Shown piece after piece: positions 35,692 through 44,870 of a DNA stretch of 64,000 nucleotides. The DNA is from CAVQGZ01 sp963712175 (lineage in GTDB: Bacteria > Actinomycetota > Actinomycetes > Jiangellales > Jiangellaceae). Each line of letters starts with the position of its first letter. Position 1 is the first letter of the stretch. The stretch lies in NCBI GenBank assembly GCA_963712175.1, contig CAVQGZ010000012.1, positions 1 to 64,000 on the forward strand, read 5' to 3'. Below the pieces are notes generated by a model, which worked only from the letters and a program-made list of their open reading frames with translations, ran no database searches and was not told the origin of the DNA. The translations under genes were made by a program, and so were the position numbers.

Positions 35692-37407
35692 TCAGTCGTC
35701 CAAGGCCCGGCCGACGCCGATCTTGCGGGTGTCGGGTGCGACGAGACGAGCGGCGTCGGCGGCCTGGTCGGTCGGCTCGTCCTGGGACGCCCGCTCGGCC
35801 TCGACGCGCGACAGGTAGACGTCCACCTCGGCCTGCACCCGTTCCGGTGACCAGCCGAGCACGTCAGCCACGAGACCTGCAGCTGCAGCAGCCGACTCGG
35901 TCCCGCGGTGCGCGGTCTCGATCGAGATGCGCGTGCGCCGTGCCAGCAGGTCGTCCAGGTGCAGGGCGCCCTCGTGCGTGGCGCCGTAGCGGATCTCCGC
36001 CCCGATGTAGGTGTCGGCGCCCGGCACCGACTCCAGCAGCGACGGATCGTGAACAGCGGGCTCCAGGACCTCGCGGATCAGTGAGCCGTACCGGTCAAGC
36101 AGGTGCCGCACTCGCCACGCGGGGATCCCGAACTCCTGGGCCAGTCGGTCGGCCTGGTTCACCAGGGCGGCGTAGCCGTCGGCGCCGATCAGCGGCACCT
36201 CGTCGGTCACCGACTTGCCTGGTCGCCTGCTCAGGTCCGGCAGGGTCGCATCGATCGCGTCGGCGGCCATCACTCGGTAGGTCGTGTACTTGCCCCCGGC
36301 GATGCTCACCAGACCCGGCAGCGGGCGGGCCACGGCGTGCTCGCGCGAGAGCTGCGACGTCTCCTCGGACTCCCCGGACAGCAGCGGACGCAGCCCGGCG
36401 AAGACGCCCACGATGTCGTCTCGAGTCAGCCGACGAGCCAGCACCTGGTTGACCTGCTCCAGCAGGTAGTCGATGTCGGCCCGGCTGGCTGCCGGGTGCG
36501 CCAGGTCGAGGTTCCAGTCGGTGTCGGTCGTACCGATGAGCCAGTGCTGACCCCAGGGGAGCACGAAGAGGACGGACTTCTCGGTCCGCAGGATGATCCC
36601 GGACTCCGAGGCGAGCCGGTCCTTGGGGATGACGAGGTGAACCCCCTTGGAGGCTCGGACGTTGAACTGGCCGCGGCTCCCAGACAGGGCCTCGACGTCG
36701 TCGGTCCACACTCCCGCGCAGACCACGACCGCGTCAGCCCGCACGGTGCCAACCGCTCCGGACTCGACGTCGCGTATCTCGGCCCCCACGACTCGTCCAC
36801 CGTCGCGCACCAGCCCGACGACCTCCGTCGAGGTCCGAACGATCGCGCCGAAACGAGCTGCGGTGCGTGCCACGGTGAGGGTGTGGCGGGCGTCGTCGGC
36901 CTGGGCGTCCCAGTACTGGACTGCGCCGACCAGGGCGTCGGCACGAAGACCCGGTGCGATGGAGCGCGCACCACGTCGCGAGAGGTTCTTGGTGCGGGGC
37001 AGCACGTTCGAGCCGCCGAGGTTGTCGTAGAGGGTCAGCCCAGCGGTGACGTAGGGCCGCTCCCACGCGAAGCCCTTCAGCGGGTACAGGATCGGTACCG
37101 GCTTGACCAGGTGCGGCGCCAGGTGGGTCAGCATCAGCTCGCGTTCCCGCAGGGCCTCCCTCACCAGGGAGAAGTCGAGCTTCTCCAGGTAGCGCACCCC
37201 GCCGTGGAACAGCTTGCTCGACCGCGAGGACGTGCCGGAAGCCAGGTCACGGGCCTCGACCAGCCCTACCGACAAGCCGCGGGTTGCGGCGTCGAGCGCC
37301 GCTCCAGCACCCGTGACGCCACCTCCGACCACCAGGACGTCGAGGTGCTCCTCGGTCAGCCGCTGCCAGGCAGCCTCGTGCTCGGACGGTCCTAGTCGCT
37401 CCTGCAT
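35692..37407 (-). CDS. glpD: glycerol-3-phosphate dehydrogenase (FAD-dependent)
   Basis: 571 aa. Oxidises glycerol-3-phosphate to DHAP at the membrane. FAD-binding Rossmann motif LVVGGGVTGAGAALDAATRG, SSRSSKLFHGGVRYLE, IGTTDTDWN, VFAGLRPLL and IAGGKYTTYRVMA, plus a C-terminal helical domain. The frame is open to a GTG at 37443, but the ATG at 37407 has AGAGGAG eleven bases upstream and fits the family start better. Lies 48 bp after glpK's corrected stop, forming a glycerol catabolic pair. Confidence 0.94.
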   Translation of the reverse strand: MQERLGPSEHEAAWQRLTEEHLDVLVVGGGVTGAGAALDAATRGLSVGLVEARDLASGTSSRSSKLFHGGVRYLEKLDFSLVREALRERELMLTHLAPHLVKPVPILYPLKGFAWERPYVTAGLTLYDNLGGSNVLPRTKNLSRRGARSIAPGLRADALVGAVQYWDAQADDARHTLTVARTAARFGAIVRTSTEVVGLVRDGGRVVGAEIRDVESGAVGTVRADAVVVCAGVWTDDVEALSGSRGQFNVRASKGVHLVIPKDRLASESGIILRTEKSVLFVLPWGQHWLIGTTDTDWNLDLAHPAASRADIDYLLEQVNQVLARRLTRDDIVGVFAGLRPLLSGESEETSQLSREHAVARPLPGLVSIAGGKYTTYRVMAADAIDATLPDLSRRPGKSVTDEVPLIGADGYAALVNQADRLAQEFGIPAWRVRHLLDRYGSLIREVLEPAVHDPSLLESVPGADTYIGAEIRYGATHEGALHLDDLLARRTRISIETAHRGTESAAAAAGLVADVLGWSPERVQAEVDVYLSRVEAERASQDEPTDQAADAARLVAPDTRKIGVGRALDD

Positions 37408-37455
37408 CGCCTTTGCTGCTCCTCTGCTCGTCAGGCGGGTCACCGGGTCAAGGCG

Positions 37456-39002
37456 CTACCGGGAGTCCAGCGCCTCGAGCTCGTCGTCGTCCACCCAGTC
37501 CATGGTCCGTGCCACCGCCTTGCGCCAGCGACGCAGCTCGCGATCACGCCACGCGTCGTCCTTGACGGGCTCCACCGCTTGTCCTCAGCCCAGTTGTCCA
37601 CGATGTCATCAGTCGAGGACCAGTAGCCGACCGCGAGACCTGCAGCGTAGGCCGCTCCCAGCGCCGTCGTCTCGGGTACGACCGGTCTCACGACGTCGAC
37701 GCCGAGGACGTCGGCCTGCATCTGCATCAACGTCTCGTTCGCCGTCATGCCGCCGTCCACGCGCAGCTCGGTGAGCCCGACGCCGGAGTCCGCGGCCATG
37801 GCGTCGGCGACCTCACGGGTCTGCAGGGCGACGGCCTCCAGCGCAGCACGGGCCAGGTGGGCCTTGGTCGCGAACCGGGTGAGCCCTGCGATGACGCCGC
37901 GGGCGTCGGGGCGCCAGTGCGGCGCGAACAGCCCGGAGAAGGCCGGCACGACGTAGACCCCCCCGTTGTCCTCCACGCTCGCGGCCAGCGTCTCGACCTC
38001 GGCGGCGGTGGAGATGATGCCGAGGTTGTCACGCAGCCACTGCACGAGCGAGCCGGTGACGGCGATCGAGCCCTCGAGGGCATACACGGGAGCCTGCCCA
38101 CCGAGCTGGTACGCGACTGTCGTGACGAGGCCGTGCTCGCTGGGCACCGGCTCCAGTCCGGTGTTCAGCAGCATGAAGCTGCCGGTGCCGTAGGTGTTCT
38201 TGGCGGCTCCGACCTCGAAGCACGCCTGGCCGAACGTCGCGGCCTGCTGGTCACCGAGAATGCCCGCGAAGGGGACGCCCGGGAGCAGCCCGCTCTGGCG
38301 CCCGTGGCCGTAGAGCTCCGACGACGACCTGATCTCGGGAAGCATGGCCGTCGGGATGCCCATGACCTCGCAGATCTCTGGGTCCCAGGACAGCGTCTTC
38401 AGGTTCATGAGCAACGTCCGCGAAGCGTTCGTCACGTCTGTCACGTGGACGCCGCCGTCGGCCCCGCCGGTGGCATTCCAGAGAACCCAGGAGTCGATGG
38501 TGCCGAACGCGAGGTCCCCAGCCTCGGCCCGGTCTCGAGCCCCCGCGACGTTGTCGAGCAGCCACATGACCTTGGGCCCGGCGAAGTAGGTCGCGAGCGG
38601 CAGCCCGGTGGCGGCCGCGAAGCGGGCGGTTCCACCCTCGGCGGCCAGTCGGTCGCAGATCGCCTGGGTGCGCGTGTCCTGCCAGACGATCGCGGGTGCG
38701 ATCGGGGTGCCCGTCGTGCGATCCCACACCACCGTCGTCTCGCGCTGGTTCGTGAGCCCGACGGCAGCGATGTCGGCTGCGGTGACATCCGCACGTGCCT
38801 CGACCGCTGCGGTCACCTCACGAACCGACGCCCAGATCTCCTCGGCGTCGTGCTCGACCCAGCCTGGGCGAGGGAAATGCTGGGTGAACTCCTGCTGCGC
38901 CGAGGCGACGGGCAGCCCTGCAGCCGAGAACAAGATCGCCCGGCTGCTGGTAGTTCCTTGGTCGATCGCCAGGACCAGTCCCTCGTCACGATGATGATTC
39001 AT
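37456..39002 (-). CDS. glpK: glycerol kinase (one frameshift near the 3' end)
   Basis: About 515 codons. Phosphorylates glycerol. FGGY-family features: AIDQGTTSSRAILF, the WVEHDAEEIW segment, NQRETTVVWD, TGGADGGVHVTDVTNASRT, ILGDQQAATFGQACF and RVDGGMTANE. ATG at 39002 with GAGGAG five bases upstream. Near 37574 a missing base diverts the frame; restored, the tail reads VEPVKDDAWRD followed by DWVDDDELEALDSR and stops at 37456, a normal GlpK ending. Uncorrected, it runs on to 37440. Divergent from the CBS-permease pair. Confidence 0.93.
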
Positions 39003-39088
39003 CCCCGCTCCTCGCCGTCTGGTGGCCGCTCGCCGCATCAGCGCACCCGAGGAGTCCAACGTCCCATCCCGGCCGATGCGTATCCCCC

Positions 39089-39094
39089 TAGTGT
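39089..39094 (+). promoter_or_regulatory. -10 hexamer TAGTGT for the CBS-permease pair
   Basis: TAGTGT ends exactly 7 nt before the GTG at 39102, leaderless spacing, and selects that GTG over the one at 39093 that lies inside the hexamer. Confidence 0.42.
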
Positions 39095-39101
39095 GCCCGC
39101 T

Positions 39102-39551
39102 GTGCACGCCCGCGACCTTCTCGACACCGGACCTGTCGTTCAGCAGGACGCGGACGCGCTCGACGTCGTGACTGAGCTCGTCGACAACCACTGGGACGGA
39201 CTCGTCATCGTTGACGGGGACAGTCGGGCGTTGGCCACCGTGTCGCTCGCCCAGGTGCTCCGCCTCGCGCTGCCGGACTACATCGAGGACGACGTGTCGC
39301 TGGCATCGGTCTACGCCGAGCGGGACGCGGACACCTTCGCCGAGACGCTGCGCAACCGGCAGGTCCACGAGGTCATGCCGCGACCCAAGCGCAAGAACCC
39401 ACCGGTCGTGGTGCCCCCCGCTGCCACGTTGCTCGAGGTCTCTGCGCTGATGGCCGTGCACAACACCGCCATCGTCGCCGTCGTCGAGGAGGAGAGGACC
39501 ATCGGGGCTGTAGGGGCGCACGCCGTGATGCACGCGACGCTGCCTCGATGA
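39102..39551 (+). CDS. CBS-pair domain protein
   Basis: 149 aa. Two CBS motifs: residues about 1-60 (VVQQDADALDVVTELVDNHWDGLVIVD) and about 85-145 (VMPRPKRKNPPVVVPPAATLLEVSALMAVHNTAIVAVVEE). Such modules bind adenosyl nucleotides and gate transporters. The stop overlaps the SLC13-type permease ATG by 4 bp, so it is probably that permease's regulatory subunit. Confidence 0.82.
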   Translation: MHARDLLDTGPVVQQDADALDVVTELVDNHWDGLVIVDGDSRALATVSLAQVLRLALPDYIEDDVSLASVYAERDADTFAETLRNRQVHEVMPRPKRKNPPVVVPPAATLLEVSALMAVHNTAIVAVVEEERTIGAVGAHAVMHATLPR

Positions 39552-40843
39552 ACGACCTCACCGCGATCCTGGCGATCGGTGTCTTCGTCGGTGCCTACGT
39601 CCTGATCGCGAGTGAACGGGTACACCGGGTCGCCGCAGCGCTCGGCGGCGCCGCCCTCATGGTCGTGATCGGTGCAACGGACGCGGAGGCGGCGTTCTTC
39701 GCCGAGGAGACCGCCGTCGACTGGAACGTGATCTTCCTGCTGCTGGGCATGATGATCATCGTCTCGGTCATCAAGCAGACGGGGTTCTTCGAGTACCTCG
39801 CCATCTATGCCGCCAAGCTCGCCAAGGGCCGCCCCTACCGCATCCTCGTTCTCCTGTGCGTGCTCACAGCCGTGGCCTCCGCCCTGCTGGACAACGTCAC
39901 CACCGTCCTGCTCATGGCACCAGTGACGCTGCTGGTGTGCACGACGATCGGCGTCAGACCCGAACCGTTCCTGATCGCTGAGGTGCTGGCCAGCAACATC
40001 GGAGGGGCCGCCACACTGGTGGGTGACCCGCCGAACATCATCATCGGCAGCCGCGCGGGGCTGACCTTCGCCGACTTCGTGGTCAACCTCGGCCCGATCG
40101 TGGTGCTGCTCACGATCGTGTTCGTGGTCATGGCCCGATGGCTGTTCCGCAAGGCATTCGTCTACCACCCGGAACGCGTCGAGGCGCTGATGTCGCTGGA
40201 CGAGAAGAAGGCGATCCGCGACCCCGTCCTGCTCCGCCGCTCCTTGGCGGTGCTCACGGCGACCGTGGTCGGCTTTCTGGTGCACGGCGCCATCGGCACC
40301 GAGCCGGCCGTCGTCGCCCTGCTGGGGGCAGGCGCCATGGTTCTGGTCAGCCGCACCACCTCCGAGGAGTACCTGGAGGAGGTCGAGTGGCCCACCCTCG
40401 TGTTCTTCGCGGGGCTGTTCATCATGGTGGGTGCACTTGTCAACGTGGGCGTGATCGAGGCCATCGGCGAGTGGATGGTCGAGACGGTGGGGGACGACTA
40501 CCTGGCTGCCATGACGACGCTGCTCTTCGGGTCTGCCGTCCTGTCGGCCATCGTGGACAACATCCCGTTCGTGGCGACCGTGACACCGCTCGTGCAAGAC
40601 CTCGTGAGCGCCGGCGGCGGCAGCGTGCAGGCGGAGTCGCTGTGGTGGGCACTTGCACTGGGCGCCGACCTGGGAGGCAACGCCACGGCTGTCGGTGCCA
40701 GCGCCAACGTCGTGGTGATCGGCATCGCCGCCCGCAACGGCTACCCGATCTCGTTCTGGCACTTCACCAAGTACGGGCTGATCGTGGCCGCCGTGACCGT
40801 CACGATCTGCTGGCCCTACCTGTACCTGCGCTACTTCGTCTGA
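39548..40843 (+). CDS. ArsB/NhaD/SLC13-superfamily ion permease
   Basis: 431 aa, 11 or 12 transmembrane helices in two inverted halves. Half-repeat signatures LLDNVTTVLLMAPVTLL and AIVDNIPFVATVTPLV, plus GGAATLVGDPPNIIIGS and GGNATAVGASANVVVIG, define the ion transporter superfamily that includes ArsB, NhaD and citrate/divalent-anion carriers. No ars genes are nearby, so arsenite export is not supported; a Na+/H+ or anion function regulated by the CBS partner is more likely. A second Na+/H+ antiporter gene (nhaA) follows. Confidence 0.88.
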   Translation: MNDLTAILAIGVFVGAYVLIASERVHRVAAALGGAALMVVIGATDAEAAFFAEETAVDWNVIFLLLGMMIIVSVIKQTGFFEYLAIYAAKLAKGRPYRILVLLCVLTAVASALLDNVTTVLLMAPVTLLVCTTIGVRPEPFLIAEVLASNIGGAATLVGDPPNIIIGSRAGLTFADFVVNLGPIVVLLTIVFVVMARWLFRKAFVYHPERVEALMSLDEKKAIRDPVLLRRSLAVLTATVVGFLVHGAIGTEPAVVALLGAGAMVLVSRTTSEEYLEEVEWPTLVFFAGLFIMVGALVNVGVIEAIGEWMVETVGDDYLAAMTTLLFGSAVLSAIVDNIPFVATVTPLVQDLVSAGGGSVQAESLWWALALGADLGGNATAVGASANVVVIGIAARNGYPISFWHFTKYGLIVAAVTVTICWPYLYLRYFV

Positions 40844-40887
40844 GAACCACCCTGTGCTGTTGGCGCGCTGCGCCGCAAGGACGCCGA

Positions 40888-40893
40888 TAGCCT
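40888..40893 (+). promoter_or_regulatory. -10 hexamer TAGCCT for nhaA
   Basis: TAGCCT ends 7 nt before the GTG at 40901; leaderless spacing. Confidence 0.42.
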
Positions 40894-40900
40894 TGCCGGG

Positions 40901-42175
40901 GTGAGCCAGCAGACACCCGAGGCCTTCCACCGCGTCTCCGAGCAGGAGCGGCGGACCCTCCTCGACATCTTCCGGCTGGAGACGACCGGTGGCTTCCTCC
41001 TCCTCGCCGGTGCCGCCATCGCTCTCATCTGGGCGAACCTGTCCCCCGAGAGCTACAAAGAGGTCACCTCGTTCACGATCGGGCCCGAGGCGCTGAACCT
41101 CAACCTGTCCTTGTCGACCTGGGCGAAGGACGGGCTGCTGGCCATCTTCTTCCTCGTCGTCGGCCTCGAGCTCAAGCGCGAGTTCATCTCCGGAGACCTG
41201 CGCAACCCGACCGAGGCCATCGTGCCGATGGTCGCCGCCGTCCTCGGAATGGCGGTCCCAGCGCTGGTGTACGTCCTCGTCAACGACCTGGGTCCCAACG
41301 GCGACCTGCGCGGATGGGCGATCCCCGCCGCCACCGACATCGCGTTCGCCCTCGCTGTGCTGGCCGTCATCGGCTCGGGGCTGCCCACGGCGCTTCGCGC
41401 GTTCCTGCTGACCCTGGCGGTCGTCGACGACCTGCTCGCGATCATCATCATCGCCGTCGTCTTCACCGCGACGCTGGACTTCGTGGCTCTCGCAATCTCG
41501 TTCGGACTCGTCGCCGTCTACTGGTTGCTGCAGAAGAAGCGGCTCGGCAACCTGTGGGTGTACGCGCCGATATGGGTGGTCGCGTGGGGATTCATGCACG
41601 AGAGCGGGGTGCACGCCACGATCGCCGGGGTGGCGATAGGCCTCGCCACCCGAGCCACGGCCGACCCGGGCGAGCACGAGAGCCCAGCCGAGGACTACGA
41701 GCACCGAATCCGGCCTTGGTCGGCAGCCGTTGCCGTGCCGCTCTTCGCGCTCTTCGCCGCCGGCGTCTCGATCAGCGCCGAGTCCATCGCGGCCGTGTTC
41801 ACCGAGGCGGTCGGGCTGGGGATCGTGCTCGGCCTCGTCGTCGGCAAGGCCATCGGTATCACCCTGGGGACGTGGCTGGCGGTGCGCTACACGAGGGCCA
41901 CTCTCGCCCGCGGTCTCACGTGGTCCGACGTGACAGCGGTCAGCTTCTTGGCCGGGATCGGCTTCACGGTGTCGCTCCTGATCGCCGCGTTGGCCTTCGA
42001 GGGCGACGAGGACCTCGTCGACCTCTCCAAGACGGCCATCCTGGTCGCGTCCCTGCTTGCCGCCGTGCTGGCCTCGATCGGGCTGGCCCGCCGCAACCGG
42101 GCCTACAAGCGGCTGCGTGAGGAGAACGCGGGGCTCATCCCCGACCACGTTCTCGACGACCCTCGCAGTCCCTGA
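40901..42175 (+). CDS. nhaA: Na+/H+ antiporter NhaA
   Basis: 424 aa, about 11-12 helices. Exchanges Na+ for H+ across the membrane. Signatures: FRLETTGGFLLLAGAAIALIW, FFLVVGLELKREF, PAATDIAFALAVLAVIG, the ion-binding pair in LAVVDDLLAI, and FLAGIGFTVSLLIAALAF. A short hydrophilic tail ends the protein. The start GTG is supported by the -10 hexamer. Followed by a hairpin terminator. Confidence 0.96.
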   Translation: MSQQTPEAFHRVSEQERRTLLDIFRLETTGGFLLLAGAAIALIWANLSPESYKEVTSFTIGPEALNLNLSLSTWAKDGLLAIFFLVVGLELKREFISGDLRNPTEAIVPMVAAVLGMAVPALVYVLVNDLGPNGDLRGWAIPAATDIAFALAVLAVIGSGLPTALRAFLLTLAVVDDLLAIIIIAVVFTATLDFVALAISFGLVAVYWLLQKKRLGNLWVYAPIWVVAWGFMHESGVHATIAGVAIGLATRATADPGEHESPAEDYEHRIRPWSAAVAVPLFALFAAGVSISAESIAAVFTEAVGLGIVLGLVVGKAIGITLGTWLAVRYTRATLARGLTWSDVTAVSFLAGIGFTVSLLIAALAFEGDEDLVDLSKTAILVASLLAAVLASIGLARRNRAYKRLREENAGLIPDHVLDDPRSP

Positions 42176-42191
42176 GTCGGTGCTGGAACCC

Positions 42192-42217
42192 GGGGCCACG
42201 TCGGGACCGACGGCCCC
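42192..42217. terminator. hairpin after nhaA
   Basis: Nested inverted repeat GGGGCC...GGCCCC with inner CGTCGG/CCGACG, 17 bp past the nhaA stop and 20 bp before the next -10 hexamer. Confidence 0.55.
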
Positions 42218-42236
42218 GCACCCAGGCTCGGGCGGC

Positions 42237-42242
42237 TAGGCT
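42237..42242 (+). promoter_or_regulatory. -10 hexamer TAGGCT for the DUF1469 gene
   Basis: TAGGCT, with the start codon 28 nt downstream and a GAGGAGG ribosome-binding site between, a conventional leadered promoter in contrast to the leaderless ones. Confidence 0.42.
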
Positions 42243-42270
42243 CGGAGCGCCCTGACGAGGAGGACTCCGA

Positions 42271-42711
42271 ATGACTGATGTGCAGCCCAAGCCGAGCTCG
42301 GCCGGCACCGTGAGCGAGGTGCGGCCCACCATCGTCGACCTGGTCCGCACCGCAGCCGAGGACGGGGCGGCCATCGTTCGCGGCGAGATCGAGCTCGCGA
42401 AGGCTGAGGCGAAGGAGAACGCCCAGCGCGCCGGCACCGGAGCCGGGATGTTCGGCGGGGCGGCCTTCCTCGGCTTCACGGCGTGGTTCCTGCTCAGCTT
42501 CGCCGCGGCGTTCGGGCTGGTGGCAGCCGGGCTACCGGTCTGGGCGGGCATGCTCATCGTCGCCGTCGTCTACCTGCTCCTCGCCGGTCTGCTGGGCTTC
42601 CTCGGCAAGCGCGAGTTCGACAAGGTCAAGGGGCTGGCTCGGACGCAGGCGAACGTCACGGCCACGATCGAGGAAGCCAAGTCCGCCATCGCTCCCGCCT
42701 CGTCGGAGTAG
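42271..42711 (+). CDS. DUF1469 / holin-like superfamily III membrane protein
   Basis: 146 aa. Amphipathic N-terminal helix (TIVDLVRTAAEDGAAIVRGE, then IELAKAEAKENAQRAG), two transmembrane helices (about 60-105), and a C-terminal helix with QANVTATIEEAKSAIAP. The family is called phage-holin-like but is a chromosomal gene in actinobacteria next to ephE and marP; there is no phage context. Good ribosome-binding site. Function unknown. Confidence 0.85.
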   Translation: MTDVQPKPSSAGTVSEVRPTIVDLVRTAAEDGAAIVRGEIELAKAEAKENAQRAGTGAGMFGGAAFLGFTAWFLLSFAAAFGLVAAGLPVWAGMLIVAVVYLLLAGLLGFLGKREFDKVKGLARTQANVTATIEEAKSAIAPASSE

Positions 42712-42717
42712 TCCCCG

Positions 42718-43653
42718 ATGGCGAGGCCCCCCACCGCCCCGCCGTCACTGCGGGACATCATCAACGTCCCCGGCCCCTGGACCCACCAGCAGGTCGCGGC
42801 GAACGGGGCGCAGTTCCACGTGGCCGAGATGGGGACCGGACCGCTGGTGATCTGCCTGCACGGCTTCCCTGAGTTCTGGTGGACCTGGCGTCACCAGCTA
42901 CCAGCCCTCGCCGAGGCGGGGTACCGAGTCGCGGCCATGGACCTGCGGGGTTACGGCGGCAGCGACAAGACGCCCCGCGGGTACGACCCCTACACCGTCT
43001 CCGCAGACGTCACGGGAGTCGTGCGCGCGCTGGGCCGGAGGTCAGCGGTCATCGTCGGCCACGGCTGGGGCGGGTTCTTCGCCTGGTCCACGGCGGTGCT
43101 GCGCCCCGGGCACGTCGATGCCATCGCGGTGCTCTCCATGGCCCACCCCCTGCAGATGCGACGGGCGATGCGCTCGAAGGCTCAACGTGCTGCCGCCAAG
43201 CATGCGCTGCGGTTGCAGATGCCCTGGCGACCGGAGCGCGAGCTGATCGCGGACGGGGGCATCGAGGTCGAGCGGATCTTGCGCGACTGGGCTGCACCGG
43301 GCGGTTCCTTCCCCGACGCGGCGGCTTCGGCGCGCTACCGAGCCGCGCTATCGGTCTGGCCCGCACCTCACTGCTCGCTGGAGTACCACCGATGGGCGTT
43401 CCGCTCACTGCTGCGCCCCGACGGGGCACGGTTCGCAGCCAAGATGGAGCCGGCGGTCCAGAGCCCGGTGCTGCAGATGCACGGCGCCCTGGACCCGGCC
43501 GTGCTGCCGGCCACCGCGCGTGCGTCGCGGCGGCACGCAGCAGGGCCCTACGAGTGGGTCGAGCTGCCCGAGGTCGGGCACTTCCCGCAGGAAGAGGCTC
43601 CAGACGCGGTCAGCCAGCACCTCGTCGACTGGTTGGGAGCACGCCCCAGCTAG
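42718..43653 (+). CDS. EphE-like alpha/beta-hydrolase with substituted nucleophile
   Basis: 311 aa, epoxide-hydrolase-like. Oxyanion motif HGFPEFWWTWRHQ, RGYGGSD, the elbow VIVGHGWGGFFAWS, putative acid in MHGALDPAV and His in LPEVGHFPQEEAP. In canonical epoxide hydrolases the elbow is GHDWGG with Asp as nucleophile; here that position (residue 116) is Gly, from codon GGC. Either the enzyme is inactive in that chemistry or uses another residue. Starts 6 bp after the DUF1469 stop; converges on marP with overlapping stop codons. Confidence 0.85.
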   Translation: MARPPTAPPSLRDIINVPGPWTHQQVAANGAQFHVAEMGTGPLVICLHGFPEFWWTWRHQLPALAEAGYRVAAMDLRGYGGSDKTPRGYDPYTVSADVTGVVRALGRRSAVIVGHGWGGFFAWSTAVLRPGHVDAIAVLSMAHPLQMRRAMRSKAQRAAAKHALRLQMPWRPERELIADGGIEVERILRDWAAPGGSFPDAAASARYRAALSVWPAPHCSLEYHRWAFRSLLRPDGARFAAKMEPAVQSPVLQMHGALDPAVLPATARASRRHAAGPYEWVELPEVGHFPQEEAPDAVSQHLVDWLGARPS

Positions 43654-44870
43654 ACGCACGCGCCGGTGGGCACGGAGGTCACCGACTCGGCACTCGCCAC
43701 GGCGAGAGCGCGTTCCAGCTCCGCGAGCGCCAACGCGTATCCGGTCTCGGGATCGGTCAGGGACGCGGCGAACACGAGCCCGATCATCTGCCCCTGCGGG
43801 GTCAGAAGCGGCCCTCCCGAGTTGCCTGGCTGGACATCGCCGCGGAAGCCGACGACGTCACGCAGGACCTCGTCCCGGCCGTAGATGTCCAGGCCGAGGA
43901 GCTGGTTGGATGACCTGACGCGAGCGCTCTCGGTGTCCAGGCCGCCGCCGTTGGGGTACCCGGCGAACACCGCTGGGTCACCCTGCCCAGGCGTCGTCTC
44001 AGCGTCGATCGGCAGCCGAGGTGCCCCCAGGTCCGGTGCGTCGAGCACGGCGACGTCTGCATCGGGGTCCATGAACACCACGGTGGCGACGACCGGGCTC
44101 TCGCTGCCGGCCTGAACAACGACTCGAGACGTCCCCGCCACGACATGCGCGTTGGTCAGCACACGTCCGTCCGTGACCACGACACCCGATCCCTCGAGCT
44201 GGGAGGAGCACTGGTCCGCCCGACCGACCACCTTGACCACGGAGGCGAGAGCGGCCCGCACCTCGGGAGTGCGATCGGCACCCGGGTCCGGCTCCTCGAC
44301 GTCGACGACAACCTCTTCGACGAAGGGTGCGACAACCTCCGGGAAGCCTCCGGAGTCCACGACGTCTCGCAGGGGGTCACGCAGGCGGTCAGGGCTGAAC
44401 GGGATCACCCCGTCGACCGCAGCGAGCACCGAGGACTCGCGCGAGGCGCTCGACAGCCAGGGCACGGCAGCCGACGCCACGGCCGTCCCGATGAGCCACG
44501 CCACCACAAGGACGCTGAGCGAGCCCAGCACGGCTCCGGCGACGCCGTCGATCCGGCGCGCCGATTCGCCGCCCAGCTTCTCGCGGACGGTCTCACCGGC
44601 CCATGACAGCGCCCACTGACCGATGGCGGCAGCCAGGACGACCAGCAGGATGGCGAGCAGCGCTGTACCCAGCCCCGGCTCGAGGGCCGACAGCAGGCGT
44701 GGGGCGAAGATGAGGCCGACGACAGCTCCGCCGACCAACCCCACCAGGGACAGGAGGCCGACGACGAACCCTTGGACCCACCCGATCACCGCGAACGCCA
44801 GCACCAGCGCGATGAGAACCCAGTCGAGCAGGCTCAACGCCGCGACGATCTCGCCGATCCGATCGATCAT
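43650..44870 (-). CDS. marP: MarP-type periplasmic serine protease
   Basis: 406 aa. Four N-terminal transmembrane helices (CvpA-like, about 13-140), a linker, then a chymotrypsin-like protease: His242 in LTNAHVVAG, Asp272 in DADVAVLDAP, Ser351 in QPGNSGGPL. Cys221 and Cys405 match the cysteines that form the redox-sensitive disulfide in Mycobacterium MarP, a protease needed for acid tolerance. Starts 1 nt into the Nudix stop (TGATG), giving an nth-Nudix-marP operon as in Mycobacterium. Confidence 0.92.
   Translation of the reverse strand: MIDRIGEIVAALSLLDWVLIALVLAFAVIGWVQGFVVGLLSLVGLVGGAVVGLIFAPRLLSALEPGLGTALLAILLVVLAAAIGQWALSWAGETVREKLGGESARRIDGVAGAVLGSLSVLVVAWLIGTAVASAAVPWLSSASRESSVLAAVDGVIPFSPDRLRDPLRDVVDSGGFPEVVAPFVEEVVVDVEEPDPGADRTPEVRAALASVVKVVGRADQCSSQLEGSGVVVTDGRVLTNAHVVAGTSRVVVQAGSESPVVATVVFMDPDADVAVLDAPDLGAPRLPIDAETTPGQGDPAVFAGYPNGGGLDTESARVRSSNQLLGLDIYGRDEVLRDVVGFRGDVQPGNSGGPLLTPQGQMIGLVFAASLTDPETGYALALAELERALAVASAESVTSVPTGACV

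Noticed and set aside
39548..40843. Arsenite efflux pump ArsB
   Set aside because: Only superfamily-level motifs are present and no ars operon genes are nearby; the CBS partner and nhaA neighbour argue against arsenic export.
42271..42711. Prophage remnant suggested by a holin-like protein
   Set aside because: The DUF1469 family is a common chromosomal actinobacterial gene in exactly this neighbourhood; there is no integrase, attachment repeat or other phage gene nearby.
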